In this document: piece after piece, positions 33,370 to 40,746 of the stretch
Numbering within the stretch: position 1 is the first letter of the stretch
Layout: each line of letters opens with the position of its first letter
NCBI GenBank assembly: GCA_051878315.1
Contig: JBJEJW010000056.1
Span: 1-42,502, forward strand
Length of the DNA stretch: 42,502 nt
Origin: W0P28-013 sp051878315
Lineage (GTDB): Bacteria > Bacteroidota > Bacteroidia > Bacteroidales > Paludibacteraceae
Direction of reading: 5' to 3'
Translations under genes and position numbers: made by a program
The notes under the pieces: generated by a model
Told to the model about the DNA's origin: nothing
Database searches by the model: none
Seen by the model: only the letters and a program-made list of their open reading frames with translations

Positions 33370-33827
33370 AAGCAAGTGCAAAAGCATACGAACTAATCCG
33401 CAAATTCGAGGGAAAAAGCAATACCGCTTACCAAGATAGCGTGGGAGTTTGGACAATAGGATATGGACACACAGGCGACGTTGTAAAAGGTCAGACAATA
33501 ACCGATGCAGAAGTAGAGCGATTGCTCGCCGCCGATGTTGCAGTTGCCGAAAAAGTGGTCAATGCGCAAAACATTACGCTTACTCAAAATCAATTTGATG
33601 CGTTGGTCGATTTTGTTTTTAATCTCGGTGCCGGCAACTTACAAAAAAGTACGTTGCTAAAAAAAATTAAAGACGACCCCAACGACCCAACTATTTACGA
33701 CGAGTTTTTGCGTTGGGTGTATGCCGGTGGCGTTAAATTACTCGGACTTGTTCGCCGCAGAACTGACGAAGCAGAACTTTATTTTTTAGGTATTCCAAAA
33801 AAAAAAGTTACGCTAAATATCTATTAG
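33366..33827 (+). CDS. T4-type lysozyme (GH24 endolysin)
   Basis: A 153-residue glycoside hydrolase 24 protein. The catalytic set is present with canonical spacing: E15, D24 and T30 (E-8x-D-5x-T), and IGYGHT follows. DALVDFVFNLGAG and the C-terminal GLVRRRTDEAELY are family signatures. No signal peptide, so release would need the holin-like protein downstream. It cleaves peptidoglycan for lysis, and could also be a virion-borne entry enzyme given its place among structural genes. Confidence 0.93.
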   Translation: MKASAKAYELIRKFEGKSNTAYQDSVGVWTIGYGHTGDVVKGQTITDAEVERLLAADVAVAEKVVNAQNITLTQNQFDALVDFVFNLGAGNLQKSTLLKKIKDDPNDPTIYDEFLRWVYAGGVKLLGLVRRRTDEAELYFLGIPKKKVTLNIY

Positions 33828-33882
33828 TTACAGCGATTACAGGAATTACTTTGTTTTATTTATTTTCTAAAAATAATAAACT

Positions 33883-34386
33883 ATGATTTTACAACCTTAT
33901 TTTCTTCAAAGTTGGAGCCTAATTAAAGGAGGTTCGACGGCACATTTACCTGCAAGTGTAGTGTATAGAGTTACAGATGATTTAGTTTTTTTTGGAATGC
34001 TTACAGGAAACGATTTACAGATAACATACACAGGAAGCAGCGGGACGCAACAAACTGAAATTTATTCAAATAATAACCCATATAGTTGCAAAGCAAACAC
34101 TGACATAACAATATCTGGGAATGGAATTACAGGCGTTTATTCCGGTTTGTTAAAAGCAAGTATATTTGTTTCATACCTCAACTTGTCAAATTGTCCGGAA
34201 TTGTTAGAAGTAGATATTAGTGGTTTCTATGATATGCTAAACGAAACAAATATCACTACATTTTTATCCAATCTACCAACTACACAACGCGGTAAATTGT
34301 ATTGCGATAATTATTCGTTGTTTGAAACAATAAAAACGGCGGCAGAAACAAAAGGTTGGCAAGTATATAATACATCTCTTGTTTAA
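33883..34386 (+). CDS. leucine-rich spike-like protein 1
   Basis: A 167-residue protein. After a beta-rich start (residues 1-75) comes a stretch with LRR-like repeats (FVSYLNLSNCPELLEVDIS). It ends with the TTFLSNLPTTQRGKLYCDN and AAETKGWQVYNTS pattern that I know from C-terminal ends of Bacteroidetes phage receptor-binding proteins. A host-recognition role is likely by this likeness and by its place after the structural genes. Confidence 0.55.
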   Translation: MILQPYFLQSWSLIKGGSTAHLPASVVYRVTDDLVFFGMLTGNDLQITYTGSSGTQQTEIYSNNNPYSCKANTDITISGNGITGVYSGLLKASIFVSYLNLSNCPELLEVDISGFYDMLNETNITTFLSNLPTTQRGKLYCDNYSLFETIKTAAETKGWQVYNTSLV

Positions 34387-34406
34387 CAATTATAAATTGT
34401 ATAAAT

Positions 34407-35105
34407 ATGAAACTAACAACATTACTATTAAATTCTTTGAGTAATCACATCTCGGAAACTATCAACGGACGATTGATGCTAAAACTTGACGATACAGGAA
34501 CAAGCAGCATTTTTTTAGGATTTATAGGGTTTGAAGAAAAGTACACGATACTACTATTCCTAAATAACAAAGAAGTTAAAGAAGTAGAAATTTATGATAG
34601 TACGCTGACTGAAATTACTTTTGATACGCCCCAACGGGGAAATATCTATATAGATTTAATATCTTCTGATAAAAATAGTTTGTTAGGGCTTGATGTATCG
34701 GGAGAAACTATAATTGATATAAGTTCGTGCGAATTTAGCAGTTCTATAACTGATTATAATTTTACTGCAACCGGACTAACTAAATTAGAATTAGACAACG
34801 TAAATTATGTTCCTGAAAGTATTATTACACTTACATTGTTAGATTGTCGGTACTTTACTAATATATATAATGTTGATTTTTTATCGCCGGAAGCACAAAC
34901 TATCAATTTATATGGAACGGCTATTGACATTGAACATAAATATGAAGTATTGTTTTCATTATTTGAAGGTAGTCCTACTTACTTTTCGCAACTAATAATT
35001 AAAGTTAGCCAATCATTTATTGACAACATTACACACGAATTAAACGAACTATTAAATAACCTCAATATATATTTAGAAAGTTATACAGATATAACAGAAA
35101 AATAA
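34407..35105 (+). CDS. leucine-rich spike-like protein 2
   Basis: A 232-residue protein related in style to the preceding one: N-terminal beta-rich part, then LRR-like segments (LLGLDVSGETIIDISSCEFS, LTKLELDNVNYVPESI, LTLLDCRYFTNIYNVDFLS). It ends in an acidic helix. Probably a second host-recognition or spike protein; tandem duplication and divergence of the pair is plausible. Confidence 0.5.
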   Translation: MKLTTLLLNSLSNHISETINGRLMLKLDDTGTSSIFLGFIGFEEKYTILLFLNNKEVKEVEIYDSTLTEITFDTPQRGNIYIDLISSDKNSLLGLDVSGETIIDISSCEFSSSITDYNFTATGLTKLELDNVNYVPESIITLTLLDCRYFTNIYNVDFLSPEAQTINLYGTAIDIEHKYEVLFSLFEGSPTYFSQLIIKVSQSFIDNITHELNELLNNLNIYLESYTDITEK

Positions 35106-35156
35106 AGCATAACCGATTGAAACATAACTAAATACCACAAGCAATAAGAGCGTATA

Positions 35157-35378
35157 ATGACAACTTTGGAAATAATTCTTACAGTGGTAACTTCGAGCAG
35201 TTTTATAGCAAATATTGTTCAGTTTTTCACGCTGAAAAGCACACGCAAGAAAGCCGGAGCCGACGCCGCAAAAGCATTTGACGAGGTGCTTTTGAAGCGC
35301 ATAGATTTTCTTGATGCAAGAATTACAAAGTTGGAAGAAGTCGCTTGTTTTGATAAGGATTGCAAATTTAGAAAATGA
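35157..35378 (+). CDS. holin-like small membrane protein
   Basis: A 73-residue protein with one N-terminal transmembrane helix (TLEIILTVVTSSSFIANIVQFF), a basic patch and a coiled coil (FDEVLLKRIDFLDARITKLEE). This layout is common in Bacteroidetes phage lysis cassettes. The stop codon overlaps the start of the spanin-like gene, and the lysozyme lies upstream. A holin or lysis-control role is inferred from position and topology. Confidence 0.55.
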   Translation: MTTLEIILTVVTSSSFIANIVQFFTLKSTRKKAGADAAKAFDEVLLKRIDFLDARITKLEEVACFDKDCKFRK

Positions 35379-35776
35379 AAAATGTATTGCTATACATATA
35401 TTTGTTGTCTGCAATAGTTCTTGCTATATTATGCACAAGTTGCAAGGTTTGCGATACGATAATCAAAACGGAATATCGGGACAGCGTGCGCACCGAGTAC
35501 CGAAGAGATAGCGTTCGGTTGCTCGATAGCGTGTTTGTGGATAGGTGGCGCGAAAATGATACGGTATTTATCAATAAAACAAAGTACTGCTATCTATACC
35601 GCGACATACTGCATACTGACACTATCACCATAGACAACAGAACAACGGAAACTGTGCAGGTTAAGTATGTTCCGCCGTTCTACAAGGGTTGCACTATCAC
35701 GTTGTGGTGTTTTGTCGTTATATTACTGATGTATATTGCATTACGAATTGTAAGAGCCATTTATTTACGAAAATAA
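35375..35776 (+). CDS. spanin-like lipoprotein
   Basis: A 133-residue protein. The N-terminal signal with CTSC (LSAIVLAILCTSC) is a lipobox-like site. The body is a repeat-like charged segment (YRDSVRTEYRRDSVRLLDS, then NKTKYCYLYRDILHTD) typical of Bacteroidetes phage Rz-like proteins, and a C-terminal hydrophobic helix follows (LWCFVVILLMYIALRIV). It could bridge inner and outer membranes during lysis. Confidence 0.6.
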   Translation: MKNVLLYIYLLSAIVLAILCTSCKVCDTIIKTEYRDSVRTEYRRDSVRLLDSVFVDRWRENDTVFINKTKYCYLYRDILHTDTITIDNRTTETVQVKYVPPFYKGCTITLWCFVVILLMYIALRIVRAIYLRK

Positions 35777-35914
35777 AAAGAGCGACGCATTATGCGCCAC
35801 TCTCGCGGGGAAATGTGAATTGTTTTCCGTTATGCTTCAACATGAATAACGATATTAAAGACAAAATCTATTCTATTTTTATTAGGAATTTTCGGATTTT
35901 CCGTACAAAAAAAA

Positions 35915-35946
35915 TTTGCATATACAAAATGTTCGGCTTATCTTTG
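35915..35946 (+). promoter_or_regulatory. promoter inside a long inverted repeat
   Basis: TTTG (35915-35918), a 20-nt spacer and TATCTTTG (35939-35946). The -7 element lies within a 16-bp inverted repeat (AAAATGTTCGGCTTAT at 35926-35941 and ATAAGTCGAACATTTT at 35954-35969). This arrangement could be a dimeric-regulator operator. Confidence 0.7.
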
Positions 35947-35952
35947 CAAACA

Positions 35953-36097
35953 AATAAGTCGAACATTTTTTTTAGGTTTATATCTTTTCTTTCCAAATTT
36001 TTGAAGTCGTGTAGGGGTCGATTTTAGGAGTAGCCGTAAGGTGAAACTCGCAACCGCCCTGACGCAGTTAGGCCGCAAATTGCGGCCTTATTTTTTT
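35953..36097 (+). ncRNA. putative small RNA between lysis genes and integrase
   Basis: A strong promoter and an intrinsic terminator bracket about 145 nt with no credible ORF. The 3' half is GC-rich and structured (GTCGTGTAGGGGTCGATTTT, then GGTGAAACTCGCAACCGCC). Its 3' end touches the integrase stop codon on the other strand. I match it to no known RNA family. The remainder of 35777-35914 shows nothing beyond a weak hairpin near 35785-35810. Confidence 0.5.
36070..36097 (+). terminator. intrinsic terminator of the putative small RNA
   Basis: The arms AGGCCGC and GCGGCCT, a 5-nt loop, then TTATTTTTTT. The T-tract is on the plus-strand side only, so it does not serve the leftward integrase gene. 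Confidence 0.85.
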
Positions 36098-37271
36098 ATA
36101 TGGTATCGAAAAAAATATCGTTGTCCTTTGGCAGTCGCGTTTTGTTTTTAAGGTATATTTCGGTGGTTGCAAAACTTGCGTGTCGTAGGTGTTCCTTTAA
36201 CTCAAACGGTGGCATTCCGTTATTTATTGCATCGACGGCTCCGGTATGCTTCCACGAATAAAGCGTAATATGTTGTGGCATGTTCAGCATTTTGCAATAT
36301 ATTTTGAAACGGTTGTATAGTGAATTTTTTGCCACAGGTGCATAATTAGGAAAACCACCGACGCCAAACAAAAACAGTTCTTTGTTCTTAATATCAAAAT
36401 AACCTAATTCTTGCATAAAATTAAGTAGCGCAGTATGTAAGCGTACTATATCGTTTTTTTTGTTTTTAGTTTGTTCGGCGTGTAATATAATGTGTTTGTG
36501 GTCTATATCAATATCACGCAAGCGTATTGCTCGCAGTTCTGCCGGACGTATCGCTGCATAGTATTGAAACATACACGCAAGCCACAGTTGCTTATCTACA
36601 TCGTAAATTACGGATTTGAATTTTTTTATATCGTCCTTTGAGAGCGGACGCGGTGCATTGTCCTTTATCACTCCAAAGTTACTTGGTAGATTTACCGCTA
36701 TATTCTGTGCAATTTTTTCGTTCTCGTAAAGCCACTTAAAAAAATTGTGCAATACTTGCGTATTCTTTTTAATCGTCGTTCGGGACAATCCCGACCGTGC
36801 AAGAGCCGTAAGATATTCGATTAAGTGTTTGCGAGTTAAATAGGTGTAGTAAATTCCTTTGTATTCCGTTTGCAGATAAATAGAGAATTTATACAAGATA
36901 CTCTTATACGTCTGCCAACTTCGGAAAACAACTCGTAGTTTTACTTGGTCGAGATAATCATTGAGTGCAACGATTGTATCCTTTGCTGACGTCGTTACAG
37001 TAATTTGTGGAGAAAAAGATTTTTCAGCGGTTGGTACAAGCACATTCTCAATCGTGCGCGCTTCTTTCATCGTGCCGGTTGCAATTTTACATTTTAGTTC
37101 AGCAATAATTGCCTGTGCTTTTTCAGTGCGTTCCTCATCGGTTCCTTTATTGATACCTTTATATATGCGAACGCGTTCCCGAATAGTAGAGCCTACCGGT
37201 TGAATGTAATACTGTATGTACCAAGAATACTTACTTTTGTAAAGGGTTGGTTCAGTGAATAAATTGTTCAT
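36096..37271 (-). CDS. tyrosine recombinase (prophage integrase)
   Basis: A 391-residue phage-type integrase. Residues 1-90 are an arm-binding-like domain, 95-200 the core-binding helical domain, and 210-391 the catalytic domain. R242 in AAIRPAEL, H364 in LRHAS and nucleophile Y373 in TEIYLK are in place. The usual HxxRH box reads YSWKH (338-342), with Tyr for His and Lys for Arg; this variant is familiar in Bacteroidetes integrases. It sits next to tRNA-Ala and reads away from it, so it should catalyse insertion at, and excision from, the tRNA 3' end. Confidence 0.93.
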   Translation of the reverse strand: MNNLFTEPTLYKSKYSWYIQYYIQPVGSTIRERVRIYKGINKGTDEERTEKAQAIIAELKCKIATGTMKEARTIENVLVPTAEKSFSPQITVTTSAKDTIVALNDYLDQVKLRVVFRSWQTYKSILYKFSIYLQTEYKGIYYTYLTRKHLIEYLTALARSGLSRTTIKKNTQVLHNFFKWLYENEKIAQNIAVNLPSNFGVIKDNAPRPLSKDDIKKFKSVIYDVDKQLWLACMFQYYAAIRPAELRAIRLRDIDIDHKHIILHAEQTKNKKNDIVRLHTALLNFMQELGYFDIKNKELFLFGVGGFPNYAPVAKNSLYNRFKIYCKMLNMPQHITLYSWKHTGAVDAINNGMPPFELKEHLRHASFATTEIYLKNKTRLPKDNDIFFDTI

Positions 37272-37363
37272 TTGTTGTCGATTTGTGCGTTTCTGTCTAT
37301 TTAAGAATTTTCGACAAACTCAACAACTTTACAAGTGTCTAACAATTAACAACTTAACAAATT

Positions 37364-37380
37364 TTGTGGAGAATATCGGA
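37364..37380. repeat. attR core, overlapping the tRNA-Ala 3' end
   Basis: An exact copy of the 17-bp core at attL. Fourteen of its bases are the last bases of tRNA-Ala, so the element rebuilds the tRNA 3' end on insertion. Confidence 0.92.
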
Positions 37381-37439
37381 CTCGAACCGACGACCCTTTG
37401 ATTGCGAACCAAATGCTCTACCAACTGAGCTAATCCCCC
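37367..37439 (-). tRNA. tRNA-Ala (anticodon CGC)
   Basis: A 73-nt cloverleaf read on the minus strand. The acceptor is GGGGGAT/ATTCTCC with the G3-U70 pair that marks alanine tRNAs; the D-arm, the T-arm (GTCGG-TTCGAGT-CCGAT) and the discriminator A are in place. The anticodon loop TTCGCAA gives CGC, reading GCG codons. The CCA end is not encoded. The gene stays intact after prophage insertion. Confidence 0.93.
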
Positions 37440-37455
37440 GACTCGTTTGACACGG

Positions 37456-37486
37456 CAAAATTACAAAAACTTTTTGACATATCAAA
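37456..37486 (-). promoter_or_regulatory. promoter of tRNA-Ala
   Basis: On the minus strand TTTG (37486-37483), a 19-nt spacer and TAATTTTG (37463-37456), 17 nt upstream of the mature tRNA 5' end. Confidence 0.75.
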
Positions 37487-37500
37487 CGTTATTGTACAAA

Positions 37501-40128
37501 TTATTTGCGTAGTTGCTCGAGTGTTGCACGCAATGTAGCCAATTTGCTTTCGGCGTCGGCTTGCTTTTTGCGCTCGTTCTCTACAATCTCTGGTTTGGCG
37601 TTGGCCACGAATTTTTCGTTACCAAGTTTTTTCATCACCGAAGCCAAAAATCCGTTCAAATAATCGATTTCGACTTCCGTCTTTTTAATCTCTTCTGCAA
37701 CATTGATATTATTGCCCAGCGGAATAGCGTATTCGGTGGTACGCACCATGAACGAGGCTGCTGTGGCATCTTTAGCTCCTTGCGAAATACAACTTAAATT
37801 GCACATTTTCAGAATGATGCTGTCGTATGCGTGGTTGTGGTTGCCGGCAGCGATGTGTAGTTCCAACGTTTCTTTGTTGGGTATGTTACGCGCCAAACGT
37901 GTCGAACGTACGGCGGCAATCAACTCTTTCACAATGTCGAAATCGGACAGCAGGGCAGTGTTCACCGAAACTGCAGTTGGCATTTGTGCTACCATAATGC
38001 TGTCGCCCGGGCGGCGCTGACCGAGCACTTGCCAAATCTCTTCGGTAATGAACGGCATAAACGGATGCAACAATAACATCAGTTTCTCGAAATAGGTCAA
38101 TGTGGCTGCATAGGTTTGCGTATCAATTGGCTGTTGATAAGCAGGTTTTACCATTTCGAGGTACCACGACGAGAAATCGTCCCAAAAGAGTTTGTAAACG
38201 GTCATCAACGCTTCGCTGATACGGTATTTCGAGAAATCGTCGTTAATCTCTTCGATGGTTGCCGACAATTTGCTGTCGAACCAATTGATGGCGATTTTTG
38301 CCGATTCTGGTTGCTCAATGTCGGACACCTGCCAACCTTTCACCAAGCGTAATGCGTTCCAAATTTTGTTATTGAAGTTGCGTCCCTGTTCGCACAAGGC
38401 TTCGTCGAACAAAATGTCGTTGCCGGCCGGAGCCGAAAGCATCATGCCCATACGCACACCGTCGGCGCCGTATTTTTCGATGAGCAGAAGCGGGTCGGGC
38501 GAGTTGCCGAGTTGTTTCGACATCTTACGTCCCAACTTGTCGCGCACGATACCAGTAAAATAAACATTCCTGAATGGCATCGTACCTTTGTATTCGTAGC
38601 CGGCCATAATCATGCGTGCCACCCAAAAGAATATGATGTCGGGACCTGTTACCAAATCGGCAGTCGGGTAGTAGTAGTTGATTTCCTCGTTATCAGGGTT
38701 ATTTATGCCGTCGAACAGCGAAATAGGCCACAACCACGACGAGAACCATGTGTCGAGCGCATCTTCGTCCTGCCGTAAATCATTCAGTGTCAATGCGGCA
38801 TTCCCCGTTTTGGCTTTGGCGGCCTCGAGGGCTTGTTCGGCCGTTTCGGCCACCACAAATCCGCCTTCGGGCAGATAGTAAGCCGGAATGCGATGCCCCC
38901 ACCACAACTGACGACTGATGCACCAATCTTTGATATTTTCGAGCCAATGGCGATAGGTATTTTTGTATTTCGACGGATAAAATTTTATCTCGTCGTTCAT
39001 CACGGGGTCAAGGGCTATTTTTGCCAGATGTTCCATTTTCAAGAACCACTGCATCGAGAGTTTTGGTTCGATGGCCGTATCGGGATTACGCTCCGAGAAC
39101 CCGACTTTATTGGTGTAATCTTCGATTTTTTCCAACAAACCGGCCTGTTCAAGGTCGAGGGCTATCTGTTTGCGCACGTCAAATCTGTCCATGCCGACAT
39201 ACAATCCGGCGGCTTCGCTTATCGTGCCATTGTCGTTGAAAATGTCAATAGATTTCAGATTGTATTTCTCGCCTAACATATAGTCATTGACATCGTGTGC
39301 GGGCGTAACTTTCAAACAACCTGTACCGAATTCAATGTCCACATATTCGTCCTCGATGACGGGTACTATGCGACCAACCAATGGCACGATGACTCGTTTA
39401 CCTTTCAACCACGCATTTTTCGGGTCGTTCGGGTTGATACACATCGCCGTATCGCCCATGATGGTTTCGGGTCGCGTGGTGGCCACTATGGCATAACGTC
39501 CTTCGGCATCGCCTTCTACTTTGTAGCGCAAATAGTACAATTTCGAGTGTTCCTCTTTGTACACAACTTCCTCGTCCGATAGGGCAGTCATGGCTTTCGG
39601 ATCCCAATTGACCATACGCACGCCTCTGTAAATCAACCCTTTGCGATACAGGTCGCAAAAAACTTTGATAACACTCTCGCTACGCTTTTCGTCCATGGTA
39701 AAAGCCGTGCGATCCCAATCGCACGAAGCACCCAATCGGCGCAGTTGTTTCAGAATGATGCCGCCGTGTTCGTTGGTCCAATCCCATGCGTGTTCCAAAA
39801 ATTGTTCGCGTGTGAGGTCGGCTTTTTTGATGCCTTGCTGTGCCAACCGATTCACTACTTTGGCTTCGGTAGCGATGGAGGCGTGATCGGTACCGGGCAC
39901 CCAACAGGCGTTTTTACCCATCATGCGGGCACGACGCACCAATATGTCCTGAATTGTTTCGTTCAGCATGTGTCCCATGTGGAGTACGCCCGTAACGTTT
40001 GGGGGCGGAATCACTACCGTATAGGCTTCGCGTCCGTCGGGTTTCGATGCAAACAGTTTATTGTCTAACCAATATTGATACCATTTCGCTTCAATGTCGG
40101 TCGGGTTGTATTTGCTTTCCAATTCCAT
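37501..40128 (-). CDS. valS: valyl-tRNA synthetase
   Basis: An 875-residue class I synthetase that charges tRNA-Val, with a CP1 editing domain. The HIGH motif reads HMGH (50-53) within PPPNVTGVLHMGHM, and the KMSKS motif reads KMSKQ (535-539), the usual form in this phylum. The C-terminal Val-RS coiled coil (about 805-875) is present. The start MELESKYNP is preferred to an ATG 36 nt upstream. A CAAAGTTA at 40242-40249 (TAACTTTG on the minus strand) may be its -7 element. Confidence 0.97.
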   Translation of the reverse strand: MELESKYNPTDIEAKWYQYWLDNKLFASKPDGREAYTVVIPPPNVTGVLHMGHMLNETIQDILVRRARMMGKNACWVPGTDHASIATEAKVVNRLAQQGIKKADLTREQFLEHAWDWTNEHGGIILKQLRRLGASCDWDRTAFTMDEKRSESVIKVFCDLYRKGLIYRGVRMVNWDPKAMTALSDEEVVYKEEHSKLYYLRYKVEGDAEGRYAIVATTRPETIMGDTAMCINPNDPKNAWLKGKRVIVPLVGRIVPVIEDEYVDIEFGTGCLKVTPAHDVNDYMLGEKYNLKSIDIFNDNGTISEAAGLYVGMDRFDVRKQIALDLEQAGLLEKIEDYTNKVGFSERNPDTAIEPKLSMQWFLKMEHLAKIALDPVMNDEIKFYPSKYKNTYRHWLENIKDWCISRQLWWGHRIPAYYLPEGGFVVAETAEQALEAAKAKTGNAALTLNDLRQDEDALDTWFSSWLWPISLFDGINNPDNEEINYYYPTADLVTGPDIIFFWVARMIMAGYEYKGTMPFRNVYFTGIVRDKLGRKMSKQLGNSPDPLLLIEKYGADGVRMGMMLSAPAGNDILFDEALCEQGRNFNNKIWNALRLVKGWQVSDIEQPESAKIAINWFDSKLSATIEEINDDFSKYRISEALMTVYKLFWDDFSSWYLEMVKPAYQQPIDTQTYAATLTYFEKLMLLLHPFMPFITEEIWQVLGQRRPGDSIMVAQMPTAVSVNTALLSDFDIVKELIAAVRSTRLARNIPNKETLELHIAAGNHNHAYDSIILKMCNLSCISQGAKDATAASFMVRTTEYAIPLGNNINVAEEIKKTEVEIDYLNGFLASVMKKLGNEKFVANAKPEIVENERKKQADAESKLATLRATLEQLRK

Positions 40129-40246
40129 AATGTCAACATTATTTATTACAATTTGCGAATGCAAGTATTTTTATTAAAAATAATACACATTCGCAAACTT
40201 ATTTGTTTGATTATTAAATATTTAATTACACAAGTATACTGCAAAG

Positions 40247-40627
40247 TTATTGGTCAACTTCGACAATTTTGTCAACAACATATCGGCTTTCGCCGCGCCA
40301 AATCAACGGATGAAAATAGGTTTTGTAGTGCAAACGTACATTTTTACCGGTTAGATGATTCATCAGCGAATCGCCCAACACCGGATCTTCTACCGAAAAA
40401 AGCAGTTCGTTGGATTGTACCTTGCCTTCGCCTACGCTTTTGATGCCCGATGTAATGATGCGGCCTTCGTATGTTTTGAATACGATGCCCTTGTAATCGC
40501 AATAGGTCAGATTGCCATATTCGGCACCTTCTTTGTGCACAAAATAGAAACTAAAATAGAACCACGCTGCCAAACCTAACACCACAATCAGGCTGACAAT
40601 TGAAATAACTTTTGCTTTTACACTCAT
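40247..40627 (-). CDS. small membrane-anchored protein of unknown function
   Basis: A 126-residue protein with an N-terminal transmembrane helix (VISIVSLIVVLGLAAWFYFSF) and a small soluble domain (YCDYKGIVFKTYEGRIIT, then VRLHYKTYFHPLIWRG). Similar proteins occur next to valS-type genes in Bacteroidales and are often mislabelled '6-phosphogluconate dehydrogenase'; nothing here supports that. Function unknown. Confidence 0.75.
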   Translation of the reverse strand: MSVKAKVISIVSLIVVLGLAAWFYFSFYFVHKEGAEYGNLTYCDYKGIVFKTYEGRIITSGIKSVGEGKVQSNELLFSVEDPVLGDSLMNHLTGKNVRLHYKTYFHPLIWRGESRYVVDKIVEVDQ

Positions 40628-40680
40628 ATCACTTGGAGTTTTGGTTTTCGAACTGCAAAAATACGTTTTTTTTTTGAATC

Positions 40681-40714
40681 TTTGGACGAATTACAATATT
40701 TTTTACTAACTTTA
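40681..40714 (+). promoter_or_regulatory. possible promoter of the universal stress protein gene
   Basis: TTTG (40681-40684), a 22-nt spacer and TAACTTTA (40707-40714), one mismatch to the consensus. The leader is about 30 nt. Confidence 0.4.
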
Positions 40715-40746
40715 CCACCGAAATAAATTGCATTAAATCACTATAC

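Larger units (their letters stand above)
17855..37380. mobile_element. temperate tailless prophage integrated in tRNA-Ala
   Basis: A ~19.5 kb element bounded by 17-bp direct repeats, with a tyrosine recombinase next to the intact tRNA copy, HTH regulators at the left end, replication and late modules, lysozyme, and holin/spanin-like genes. It is more AT-rich than the flanks. No terminase, portal, head-maturation, tape-measure, sheath or tail gene is recognisable, and no protein has a clear Walker A motif. Three beta-rich proteins with a shared C-terminal strand pattern and at least six membrane-anchored late proteins suggest an icosahedral, possibly lipid-containing, virion. The element looks complete, though the early region is partly decayed. 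Confidence 0.85.

Noticed and set aside
35689..36027. 112-codon plus-strand frame near the end of the prophage
   Set aside because: It overlaps the spanin-like gene, then runs through the promoter and the inverted repeat of the putative small RNA.
17855..37380. Filamentous (inovirus-like) prophage
   Set aside because: No Zot-type ATPase, no small major coat peptide with signal sequence and no secretin; a lysozyme and holin/spanin-like genes argue for lytic release.
17855..37380. Conjugative element or phage satellite
   Set aside because: No relaxase, tra or type IV secretion genes; a lysis cassette and a long structural-type operon are present, unlike typical satellites.
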